From assembly GCA_019916065.1 (NCBI GenBank), contig CM034236.1, positions 24,252,358-24,316,357 of the forward strand: DNA of 64,000 nt, read 5' to 3'. A program made the position numbers and the translations under genes. Shown here piece by piece: positions 44,727 through 54,900 of the stretch. This DNA comes from Vitellaria paradoxa (taxonomy: Eukaryota > Streptophyta > Magnoliopsida > Ericales > Sapotaceae). Below the pieces are notes generated by a model. It did no database searches, had not been told where the DNA came from, and saw only the letters and a program-made list of their open reading frames with translations. The number at the start of each line of letters is the position of its first letter. The first letter of the stretch is position 1.

Positions 44727-46980
44727 TATATTTTTGCATTAACCTTTGCATATTAGTAGATTAGATTTTATTTATTTATTTTTGTTTTCTTTCTGCCTAG
44801 ATTAAATTTTAATTTTCTTTTAGTTTACTTTTATTTTTTTATTCTAACATTTTCTCTCGTAAAAGTTTTATTTTTCTGTTAGTACAATTTAATTCAAAGG
44901 AATAAAGTGCCCAAGTTCTCTTATTTTCTCCAAATAAGGAAGCTCTTGAGGTAATATCCTTCCGCTCCCATTTATTTAGTTTTGCACTTCTAATTAGTAC
45001 TTCACATATATAATTGTTCTTGTTGGGAGTGCTGTAGAATCTAAGTTGGGGGGATGTATTGGGTGATGCCTTAAGTGGCTTGAATAATGGGTGCATGCTT
45101 GGTTTAATTTGTGCTTTGTTCTTATTTGTGCCTTTGTTGTTATTGTTTCATGCTCATCATCATGCTCATTATTGCACACTACAGACCCACATATGCATCA
45201 TGGTTCTCACATTGAGGACAATGTGAATTTTAAGTTGGGGGGTAGGGTTCGCATGATGACCTTTTGTGCCAAAATTGTAAAAATTTAAAATTTTTTGAGC
45301 ATCTTTAAGCATAAATACATGAATTTAGCACATTTGTACCTACATGTCATCCTTTCTTTCTGGTTTGGTCGATTGTGGAATTAAGTGAGAAAGTGATGAA
45401 TGAGTTTTGTTCAAGCTTTAATAGGAAACTTAGTTCAAGTTGATTGTATAATGACCTTGTGCATCTTTGACTATCAATAGAAGAGTTTATGTGCTTAGGA
45501 GTTGATTTTCTTTAACATTGGTTAATTGAGCATTCTTGGACTAGGTGGAGACTTATACCCCTTAATGGTGAGCTTTTGAGCCTATTATTCTTTCCTTGAG
45601 GGGTTGCACATAATCACAGCTCTTTTATTCTTCACTTTGGTTTCCAATGCACCAATTGCATCACACACACTTGCATTAGTTTCACTTGGCATATTATGAG
45701 TTGTTGCAAGCTTTGAACATGATGCTAGGCCATCTTTGCTATTGTCGGGCCTCTTTATCCTTTCTTGGTTATGAATTATCCTAGGAACCAACTTGAAGCC
45801 TTTTAAATAAAGTGTGTGACGTATTTATATATATTTTTCTTGGTTCTCACCTCATATATTATCCCTTAGCCTTATTCAAACACTTTTAGCCTTACCCTCA
45901 CATGTCTTGGATTGTGAAAGTGCCTTAATGTCAATGATGTGAATGGGGGTTGGGAATGGAAATTTTTAAGAGCATATTGAGAGGAAATATTGGGTGGAGA
46001 ATCTAGCTGATGTATTTTCATTATTTCAAAAAAAAAGAAAAAAAAGAAAAAGAAAAAAATAGAGAAAATAAAAAAAAGAGAAAAAAAAAAGTTTGTCATT
46101 CCTTTTTACTTTTGTAATTTTGGGACTTGTGCATTGTATTATAATTATTGAGAATGTCCCATGAGTAGTTTGTATGTTTGTGAATAAACTTCTTGTTGGG
46201 ATCTTTGTTGGGGTTTAGAAAGGAATTGGGTAGTTTGGGACTTGTGCGCACTTGAGCATTTTTATCCCAAGACATGTGCTTTGATTTCCACATCCTCCAT
46301 TGTTAACCATTACCCTTGGCCAAGTTACAACCAAAACAAAGACCTAGTGGATTCTAAGCAAGCAACTCTTGTATTGTGCATGTAGTGGTCTTATGTAGGT
46401 TGTGTGGTGTGATCTCTTACATTTGCATTGGAACATGGTTATGAGCTGTCCACTTTGAATTTCATTTTAGTTCACTCAATTATTTGTGGGGTTATGTGCA
46501 ATTAGGATAGCATCATATGCTAATAGGTGTGTGTGAACCCTTGATGAGTGAATTTCTTTCTATGAGTGGTACCTTGTGAGTATTTGAAGTCAAAACCTAG
46601 TTCCGTTTATGCTCTTGCAACCTTGTTGAATGAATGAAACAATTTTGCACACATGCTCTTTCAACTTTGATAGTCCATGCATTAATGCTTAGCACTCGGG
46701 AATTACACATGATATTTGGGTTTTGTGACTTGTTGGACTTGAGCTTGATTCATTTTTGATCTTGATTACTTTTTGACACATTGAGACCATGCCATAGATG
46801 TTTATGGGTAGCATCACTGCAAACTCTCACGAGACCTTACTCGTCCACTAGGGGGAACCTAGGGGTTTAAAGGGCTTGCTGCACGTAGCTAAGTGTAGCC
46901 GTGTTTCCAACGAAAAGAGAAATAGGATGGTAGTTGCATTTTATTTTAATAAAGGGCATTGCTAGGGACTAGCAACACTC
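44727..46980 (+). other. Element P 3' noncoding region
   Basis: About 2.25 kb. Contains polypurine-like AAGTTGGGGGG at 45043-45053 and 45232-45242, the imperfect inverted repeat CATTGAGGACAATG (about 45211), and a homopurine A/G tract at about 46027-46092. Matching sequence occurs in R, Q, S and T. Short frames here have no support. Confidence 0.8.
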
Positions 46981-46993
46981 AAGTTGGGGGGTG
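46981..46993 (+). promoter_or_regulatory. Element P polypurine tract
   Basis: AAGTTGGGGGGTG directly before the 3' LTR. Confidence 0.9.
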
Positions 46994-48841
46994 TGATTGC
47001 ACTTGAAAAGTGCTATTACAAACTCCACTTTTACATAACTTTTGATGCATTTAAGTAGTTTATTTTGTAGTTTTATTATTATTTTCTTAATTGCAGGTAA
47101 AAGGGTAAAATAAATGAGATTAGCAATGATGAAAGTGGCTGCCGAGGAGAGAAAAAGGGTCCAAAGTTCTAGATGGTTGAAGTGGTGTGCAGCTAAAGTT
47201 CCAGCTTGACACCCTGTCAGTATTTTGACCATATCTTCTCACTCACAACTCGGATTGACCTGATTCTTGTTGGGTTGGAAAGAAGACTCGAAGGGCTACA
47301 ACTTTCGTGCTTTAGCCGAAGCCTGAATCGATCGTTTTCGAGGTCAAAATCGCAGTGGAAGTTGAGGACAGAAAGCTGTTAGAAGCAGCAAACGAGAAGC
47401 AGAACTTGAAGAACAAAGTTTCTGTGGTCCGGACCACCTGCCAAACGGTCTGGACCACAGTGTGTTATGCGCGCGCGGCTTCACTCCGTCTTTTAGGGTT
47501 TTCTTTACAACTTCTTTATAACATCTGCTACATGGCCGACCCAAGAGAGCCCTAGTTTTAGTTCTACATACTTTAGGAACCTCTTTTTCATATTTTCAGA
47601 TACTTTGAGAGTTTTAGAATAGTTTTTTAGAGAGTTTTCAATTACTTGTCTTGTTTATGGAGTTGTTCGATGTTTGGTTATTCTTCGCTGCACTGCTCTT
47701 TCATTACGTAGTTTCAGAGTTGCTTACCGTGTAAGTTGACTTTCATTTCGTTAATTTAATATATGATTTATTATTTTCTAGTGGTAGATCTAATGTTTAT
47801 GCTTACGTTTATTATTTTCATTTTGTTTAAAATCATGCTAGCGTAGGAACCCTAGTTCTTGATTCAACGAATCAAGAAAGGGTAGTTTACTCTGATCTAT
47901 GGGATGTACGTAGACCTTTCGCAGGTTTGCGAAAGCTCATGCGTAGGGATCTACACTTTTTAAAACCTAATTCAGTTCTTTTAAAAACTTTCGAAAACGA
48001 AAACCTTTGACTATATTCTCTGCAATTCACTGGTAAAGGTTTTCGATTAAAATTTTCTCAATAATTTTGAAGAACTGAAAATTCAGATTTTGAATCTTAA
48101 TTTGAATTAGTTTATTTCAGAAACATTCGAAAACGAAAACCTTTGACTATATTCTCTGTAATCACTGGTAAAGGTTTTCGATTAAAATTTTCTTAATAAT
48201 TTTGGATAAACTAGAAGAATTGGATTTGAATTTGAATTCGAATAGGATTGTTTGAAAACCCTTCGAAAACAGAAGTTTTTGACTATATTCTCTGTAATCA
48301 CTGGTAAAAGCTTTTGATTAAAACTTTCTCAATAATTTTTGAACAAATCCTAATTTAGGTTTTAACATAAGTATTACAACTCATCCCATAGTGAAGACGT
48401 AAACTACCTGGAATTGATAGTTGGATCAAGGACTTCTCAAATTTATTTGCTTATTAATCGAATTGTCTTTGTTTGATTTAATTGAAGTATTTACATTATA
48501 GTTTTTTTTATTAGGTTATTTTGAAGTGCATTTAAATTAGGAAAAATTCGTTTAGCTAATATTTTATTCCTTGAAATCAAAAATCAAAAATCAAATTGCT
48601 AAAATTTTGTTAATAGGTTGTTAAGTTGTTTTAATTTGAATTTTAAATTTGCAAAACCCTAGGAATTAGTTTTAATTAATCTACAACTTAGTTTACATTC
48701 AAATTTAGGATTTCCATTTTAACCTAGAAACTAAATATCATAGGCTCCTTGTGAATTCGACCTCGGACTCACCGAGTTAAAACTACACCGCACACCCTTG
48801 CACTTGGGGGTTAATTTAGACGCACTTTCTAACAGCGGTCA
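46994..48841 (+). repeat. Element P 3' LTR
   Basis: 1848 bp, near-identical to the split 5' LTR. It preserves the empty form of the site hit by S (TTTGCGAAAGCTCATGCG at about 47926-47943). GC-rich motif at 47422-47460. Stem-loops start at 47998-48008 / 48035-48045; here the first loop has one extra base. Confidence 0.93.
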
Positions 48842-50950
48842 CACTTAACTACGTGTAGCAAGCCCTTTAAACCCTTAGGTTCCCCCTAGTGGACGAGTAA
48901 GGTCTCGTGAGGGTTTGCAGTGAATCTACCCACAAAATTTTATGGCATGGTCTTAATGTGTCAAAGAGTGATCAAGATAAAAAAATAAATTAAGTTCAAG
49001 CTCAACAAGTTACAAAATCCAAATATCGTGTGTAATTTCCAAGTGCTAAGCATAAATGCATGGACTATCAAAGTAGAAAAAGCGTGTGTGCAAAATTGTT
49101 TCATTCATTCAACAAGGTCTCAAGAGCATAACTGGAACTAAGTTTTGACTTCAAAAGCTCACAGGATTCCACTTATAGAAAGAAATTCACTCATAGAGGG
49201 TTCACACACACCTATTAGCATATAATGCTATCCTAGTTGCACATAACCCCAAAAACAAGTGAGTGAACTGAATTGAAGTTCAAAGTGGACAGCTCATGAT
49301 AATGTTCCAATGCATTTGCAAGAGATCACATCACACAACCTAAACAAGACCACTACATGCACAATACAAGAGTTGCTTGCTTAGAATCCACTAGGTTGTT
49401 GTTTTGGTTGTAACTTGGCCAAGGGTAATGGTGAACAATGGAAGATATGGAAATCATGGCACATGTCTTGGGATAAAGATATTCAAGTGCACACATGTCC
49501 CAAACTACCCATTTCCTTTCCAACCCCAAGAAGAACTACAACAAGAAGCTTATTCACTAACTTACAAACTACTCATGGGACATTCTCAATAATTATAATA
49601 CAATGCACAAGTCCCAAAATTACATAAGCAAAAATGAATGACAGACTTTTTTTCTTTTTTTTTTCTTTTCTTTTTTTTTCTCTTTTATTTTTTTTTCTTT
49701 TTTTTTTCATTTTTTTTTCATTTTTTTTCTTTTTTTTTAAATAATGAAATAAATATAAGCTAAGTTCTCCACCTAATATTCCCTCTCAATATGCTCTCAA
49801 AAGTTTCCATTCCCAATCCTCACTCACATCATTGACATTAAGGCACTTTTCATAACCCAAAACATGTGAGGGTAAGGCTTAAAAGTGTGTGAACAAGGTT
49901 AAGGGACAATATATGAGATGGGAACCAAAGAAAATATATATATATCTATCACACACTTTATTAAAAAGGCTTCAAGTTGGTTCCTAGGGAAATTTCATAT
50001 CAAGAAAGGATAAAAAGGCCCAACATAGCAAAGATGGCCTAGCATCATGTTCAAAGCTTGCAACAACTCATAATGTGCCAAGTGAAACTCACGCAAGTCT
50101 GTGTGATGCAATTAATGCATTGAAAACCAAAGTGAAGAATAAAGAGCTGTGATTATGTGCAACCCCTCAAGAAAGAAAGAATAGGCTCAAAAGCTCACAA
50201 TTAAGGGGTATAAGTCTCTACCTAGTCCAAAGATGCTCAATTAACCAATATCAAACAAAATCTACTCCTAAGCACATAAGCTCTTCTCCATGATAGTCAC
50301 GAAAATGCACAAGGTCATCACACACTCAACTTGAATTATGTTTCCTATTAATACTTAAACAAAACTCACTTATTACTCTCTCACTCAAATTCACCATTGA
50401 CCAAACCAAAAGGGTTGGCATGTAAGTATAAATGTACTAAATTCATGCATTTAAGCTAAAAAAATGCTCAAATTTTGAAAATTTTGACAATTTTAGCACA
50501 AAGTGTCATCATGTGAACCTACCCCCCAACCTAAACTAAACATTGTCCTCAATGTGAAAACTATGATGCATAAGTGGGTCTGTAGTGTGCAAAGTGAGCA
50601 TGATGATGAGCATGAAATAATAGCTACAAAAGGCACAGATAAGAACATAGCACAAGTTAAACCAAGCATGCACCCATTATTCAAGCCCCTTAAGGCATCA
50701 CCCAAAACACCCCCCAACCTAGATTCTACAGCACTCCCAACAACAGCAATTATATATAATGTAGTACCAAAATTGAAAGTGCAAGATTAAATAAGAAGGA
50801 GAGGAAAGGTATTACCTCAAGAGCTTCCTTATTTGAAGAAAACAAAAGAAACTATTCAATAGAAAAGGGTAGACATAAAATGAAATGAAAATAAGACAAG
50901 AAAAAGGGTTAGTACAAAATAAAAAATAAAAATAAAATAAAGGAAGAGAA
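48842..50950 (-). other. Element Q 3' noncoding region
   Basis: Same region as in S, P, R and T, on the minus strand. The CACTT duplication of P is at 48842-48846. Homopurine tract (T-rich on +) at about 49648-49738. Polypurine-like tracts appear on + as ACCCCCCAACCTAAAC (about 50521) and CCCCCCAACCTAG (about 50711). Confidence 0.8.
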
Positions 50951-51826
50951 TCAAACTAAAAAAGAAATATGAAAATAAGAAAATGAAAAATCTAATCTAC
51001 TATGTACAAATGAAATGAAGACAAAAGTGTTTCCAACACCTTCTCTATCCCATGCATCCACAAATGGTTTAAGAAATAAAATGTTCTCTACGGGCCCACG
51101 AAGCACTGAATATGGATGCTTTCCAAGTGTAAAACACACCGGGGAATGAAAGGCCAAGTGAGGCTCTTGAAACCTAGGATGTGGCCAAAGTGTAAGTGCA
51201 GGTGTGGACATGGTTGGCTCAATTAGTCTCTTGATACCCAAGAAATCTATGGATGTGGAAATGGTGTGTTCAATAAGTCTTTCAATGCCTAAGAAATCTA
51301 TGGGTGTAGAAGTGGTGGGTTTGAATGATCTCTCAACACCCAAGAAGTCAATGTAAGCCTTCCCCGTGTCTACTACCTCTCCCCAATGATGGCCGATCTC
51401 ATGGTAGTCACTCACAATTCCCATAGTAAGACTTTTGGATGGGACTAAGTCAGGAGATGAGAGGTGTGCACCACTCTCAACCTCAGTTGTGTAGTGGAGT
51501 GAACTAGGGTCAACTGACTCAATGATATGTTCCTCAGGCCATGTGGCATTCAAATGCTCAATTGGAGTCAAAGGACTCTTAATAAGGTCTGGGATGGTTG
51601 AGGTAGGTTGAGCATCAAGCTCGGTAGTAGGAAAGAATTGCATATCGCCCTGACTCTCAGTAAGTGGTAGAGGGATATCCTGAACGGGAGTGTCTAAAGG
51701 AATATGAGAAAGATGCTCATTGCAAGTGTTATCCCCAGTGTAGTTAGGGCAATTGTCCCACTCAGTGCTTAAGGTAGTGCCTGAGGTTGATGACTCAATC
51801 ATGCTACCACTTAAATTGGTGCTCAT
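50951..51826 (-). CDS. Element Q ORF with repeat-bearing tail shared with element P
   Basis: 291 codons open. The N-terminal half is rich in Ser, Thr and Pro with no domain I recognise. From about residue 178 a unit of about 19 residues is repeated three times (DFLGVERSFKPT, DFLGIERLIEHT, DFLGIKRLIEPT). Then comes LTLWPHPRFQEPHLAFHSP, LGKHPYSVLRGPVENILFLK and AWDREGVG. The last part matches the C-terminal tail of element P (DFLGVE ... LEENILFLKLFGKAWERLGV). It is probably the C-terminal part of the gag polyprotein; the upstream frame (51827-52215) is broken, so the methionine used here is nominal. No catalytic motif is visible. Confidence 0.65.
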   Translation of the reverse strand: MSTNLSGSMIESSTSGTTLSTEWDNCPNYTGDNTCNEHLSHIPLDTPVQDIPLPLTESQGDMQFFPTTELDAQPTSTIPDLIKSPLTPIEHLNATWPEEHIIESVDPSSLHYTTEVESGAHLSSPDLVPSKSLTMGIVSDYHEIGHHWGEVVDTGKAYIDFLGVERSFKPTTSTPIDFLGIERLIEHTISTSIDFLGIKRLIEPTMSTPALTLWPHPRFQEPHLAFHSPVCFTLGKHPYSVLRGPVENILFLKPFVDAWDREGVGNTFVFISFVHSRLDFSFSYFHISFLV

Positions 51827-52756
51827 AGCTTATGTTATCTTAGAAAGTTGCTCTCTCAAGTCATCTAGGGCCTAGTTGCACTCGTTATTAAACCTCAATT
51901 ACTGTTGCATAAATTGATAAAAAATGTCCTCTAATTGTGCATCATTAGTTTCACAAGACCAATAATCTTGAGTTTCCTCATGTTGGCCCTCAGTGAGTGG
52001 AACAAGGTTGGGATAGGCACAATAATTAGACTCCATGCATGTGCTACTTCTAAAGGATGGATCATGAAAATCAAGTGAGGTAAGAGTATATGGGGAAAGT
52101 TTGGTGTGGCTTTCAAGTGCATGAGATTCAAAACTAGGCTTAAGTCTTCCCTGTGGTCTGGTGTGTTTATAGAAAAATTCGAGGAATGACTATGCCTCAC
52201 CTGGGGTAAGGTCAAGAAATTCCCTATCTAAGACTTTACCAAACGCCTGGTGTAAACTACTAGGTAGAGCATTATATAATATGGCTACAATGTCCCCTAG
52301 CTCTAATCCGTGACTTGGGAATGTTTCCAAAAGATTGTTAAATCTCTCCCAGCTTTTATAAAATACTTCACCTTTCTTTCGATAAAAATTTTTGATTTGA
52401 AGGCCATGGGTGAAGGTTTGATGAATAGGGAGGAAATGGTCAAGAAAAGCTTGATGAAATTGCTCTCAAGTACAGACCCATTCACTTACAGCATAACACC
52501 AGTCACCAGCCACACTTTGCAATGATAAAGGGAAAAACATACACCTAAGTCTCTCACTCTTTCTAGCATCACCACATAAACCACATGCTGCCTTAAACCT
52601 ATCAAGGTGAAGACATGGGTCTTCCTCCTCATGCCCAAAGAATTGAGGAAGCATACTATAGGTGTCAAATGTAAAAGCATATCCAAACATGCCACCTAGA
52701 TACTCTATGTATTCTCGGGTATCAAAAGGGCCATGTACAAGATCACCAACTTCCAT
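51827..52756 (-). pseudogene. Element Q gag
   Basis: The ATG at 52754-52756 gives MEVGDLVHGPFDTREYIEYL. A divergent retrotransposon gag domain follows: DPCLHLDRFKAACGLCGDAR and CMFFPLSLQSVAGDWCYAVS. A TGA at about 52467, where the protein family would have Trp, ends the first piece; the same frame reads on (FHQAFLDHFLPIHQ, FYKSWERFNNLLETFPSHGL) to a TAG near 52200. A weaker continuation lies at 51931-52215. No zinc knuckle or protease is found. This gag is clearly different from those of R, S, T and P. Confidence 0.8.
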
Positions 52757-52963
52757 GTCTAAGATCAGAAAATAAAAATGAAAATAAAATGAGGAAGAGA
52801 AAAACTACACTAAAATGCAACCTAAGTTAACTAGCATGCAAACTAGGTTATATGATATGCAAAAGAAAGAAAAATACTAATAAAGAGATGGAGAAAAGAA
52901 AAATTCACCCAATTTCTCAAGTGAACTCTCTTTTAACTCCCAAGTCTAGCGCTTAGTTGCCCT
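52757..52963 (-). other. Element Q leader between primer site and gag
   Basis: About 200 bases of A-rich noncoding leader. No motif found; the GC-rich inverted motif seen in the leader of P is absent. Confidence 0.6.
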
Positions 52964-52980
52964 CCCCGGCAACGGCGCCA
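52964..52980 (-). promoter_or_regulatory. Element Q primer binding site (tRNA-Asp)
   Basis: Minus-strand TGGCGCCGTTGCCGGGG, perfect. Unlike the other elements it directly touches the truncated LTR, without the usual six-base spacer. Confidence 0.92.
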
Positions 52981-53536
52981 TGAATCCACGCATCCAAGTT
53001 TAAAAAAACTAATCTAAAAATTCTCAAAATTCTATTCTAACGCTCAATTGAAGGTGCAAAATCAAAAGGGGCTTCTCTTCCTTCTTGGTCGTGCAATAGC
53101 TCTTTATATAGATGCCAAGAAACCCTGAAAGAGGTGCTTTAATTCTTGGATTTTGGATATACGGTGGTCCCGACCGTCTAATCTGGGGGTCGGGACCACA
53201 GAAAACTTTCTTCTCAATTCCTATACACTGTGGTCCCGACCATTAGATGGACGGTCCCGACCCCCAAGTGTCTTTATTTCTTGCTTTTCTTCCTCCTTTA
53301 GGTTGAGTCTTTGGGCTAGTCTTGGCCATCCAAGGTGAGGTTTGAACCATGACATTTCCTTCATTTTCTCGGCCATTTCCATAGCTATAAACTTCAACAT
53401 CCTTACCCTTTTCTCTGCAAATAAACAATAAAAGTATAAGTAATATAATAACACTAAAACTTCAACTTTAATTATTTAAATGCATGAATAAGTGTTGAGT
53501 TAGGGAGTTTGTAATTACACTTTTCAAGTGTAATCA
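52981..53536 (-). repeat. Element Q 5' LTR, truncated
   Basis: 556 bp matching 25671-26226 of the 3' LTR end for end. The other 965 bp of LTR (the part next to the primer site) and the short spacer are deleted. Roughly twenty differences from the 3' LTR by eye. TATA at about 53100-53112; GC-rich motifs at 53162-53201 and 53227-53266 are retained. Confidence 0.9.
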
Positions 53537-54102
53537 CCTGTTGTCACAAAATAGGAATTCTAATTGCATTCCCCTTAGAGCTCGATTGATTTATGCTATT
53601 AGAACGGGGATGACTATTGATTTGCCCTCATATATTTGGCACCAAGTGGCTTACACCTGTGAGCACCCTGGAGCTTTAGCTGCCTTACCCTTTAGCGGAG
53701 CGCTCACAAAGATATATAGAAGGAAGGGAGCCCGCATCACAGATAACTTACCTATAGCCTCAAGTTTACAACCTTTTAATATCACATCTTATGTCAAATA
53801 TCGAGGCTTAATCTCAAAGAAGAAGAGGAAGGCAGAGGAGTCTGAAGAAAAATGGTGAACCATCTCAAGCACCAGAGGAGCCAGAGGAGGATGAAGAGGA
53901 GGTTACTAATACAGGCTTAGCTAATCAGATTGCAGCCCTAGCTAAATGTATTAGCACTATGGAACAGAATCAGGAAGCTGACCACCAGCTCCTTCTACAC
54001 ATTCACCAGGGCCAGCAGACTCAGGGTCACCTCCTACAGAGCATTTTAGATTATATCAGAGAGTCTCATCTACCTCCACCTTCTCAGCGATTGACTATTT
54101 AG
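53537..54102 (+). pseudogene. Element R ORF3, C-terminal part
   Basis: Resumes ORF3 of R after element Q; 53537-53541 is the CCTGT duplication. Open to 53858: PLRARLIYAIRTGMTIDLPS, HPGALAALPFSGALTKIY and a basic cluster, SKKKRKAEESEE, at the place of LKKKRRVEE in S. After a frameshift the acidic and coiled-coil parts follow (LANQIAALAKCISTMEQNQE, then a proline/serine end near 54100). Confidence 0.82.
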
Positions 54103-54372
54103 TTCTTCTCTTTCTAGGAGTTTAGGAGTAAGATTTCTTATTCCATTTGTTGATCCTAAAACTCTGTACTTAACTTTAACCAGTTGGGATTGATGTATAA
54201 TTATTTTTAACTATTTTAATTTGGTATTCTATTTAAGTGTATTTTCTTTTCAGTTTATTTGTGTTATTCTTTTTAATTTTTGAGCATATTGTTATTACCT
54301 TGTGTTTGAATGTTTAGTTACTTGTGTTCTTAAGCTCTATTTTTATATTCTTTGCAAAGAACAGGTCCATCA
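54103..54372 (+). other. Spacer between ORF3 and ORF4 of element R
   Basis: Noncoding, pyrimidine-rich towards its end, closing with TTTGCAAAGAACAG at about 54350-54364, the same possible splice acceptor as in S. Confidence 0.5.
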
Positions 54373-54900
54373 TGTTTGGTCCTAACCACGATAATTATAA
54401 TCAGGAGGATAACATTAACACTTTAATTAGACAAAAACGTAAGTGGGAAGACACATCTTACGTCTAGTAAGGAAAGTGACTTTGAGAGTTCTAAGGTTGA
54501 TTGGGAAGGGTGGCCTAAGGAGTATTTTTTAGAAAGTAATTCATTACTCTTGCCGCCTATTTATCCTCCATTAATGCACATAACACCTGACCAATTACTT
54601 AACGAGCAATAGTGGAATGAAGTCGACCTTGAACTCCTTTTAGAGGTGGATTGGGCTGAGATAACTATAGCTACTAAGTGGTCTGACACACCTTCTTACA
54701 CCACGGACACTAACACAATAATAGAATCTGAAACGAGTTACCTTTTTTATTATTATGATATGCCACCTCTAGAGGACATTCATGACACTGAGAGTGCTGA
54801 CACTGAGTTTAACGAGGGTGTTGACATTTCCAATGAGTGGGACTAGGATGATGCTTTTGGTACTTCATTGCAATTTTTTTTGAGTCTCGTCATATAATAG
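54373..54900 (+). pseudogene. Element R ORF4, acidic protein
   Basis: Broken counterpart of ORF4 in S. It begins MFGPNHDNYNQEDN, has a conserved QKRKWED at the place of RKRKWDA in S, then loses frame near 54460. The acidic part resumes (DWEGWPKEYFLESNSL, ITPDQLLNEQ followed by a stop), and 54646-54846 is open with VDWAEITIATKWSDTPSYTT and DMPPLEDIHDTESADTE. A stop at 54844 precedes the last block. Confidence 0.65.

Larger units (their letters stand above)
26356..48841 (+). mobile_element. Element P: non-autonomous Athila-related element (gag-protease-tail)
   Basis: Plus-strand element flanked by perfect CACTT duplications (26351-26355 and 48842-48846). The 5' LTR is 26356-27294 plus 40777-41684, split by element S; the 3' LTR is 46994-48841. 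Without S it is about 9.0 kb. It carries gag, a CCHC knuckle and a protease, then a tail in place of RT, RNase H and integrase. The LTRs differ at roughly a dozen positions by eye, so the insertion is young. Confidence 0.92.
24706..53536 (-). mobile_element. Element Q: non-autonomous Athila-related element (gag plus tail ORF only)
   Basis: Minus-strand element inside ORF3 of R, flanked by perfect CCTGT duplications (24701-24705 and 53537-53541). The 3' LTR is 24706-26226; the 5' LTR (52981-53536) is truncated. Without element P it is about 6.3 kb. It has a tRNA-Asp primer site, a divergent gag, a 291-codon ORF ending in a tail shared with element P, and the common 3' noncoding region. No protease, RT, RNase H or integrase is present, so it must have moved with enzymes supplied by another element. 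Confidence 0.9.
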
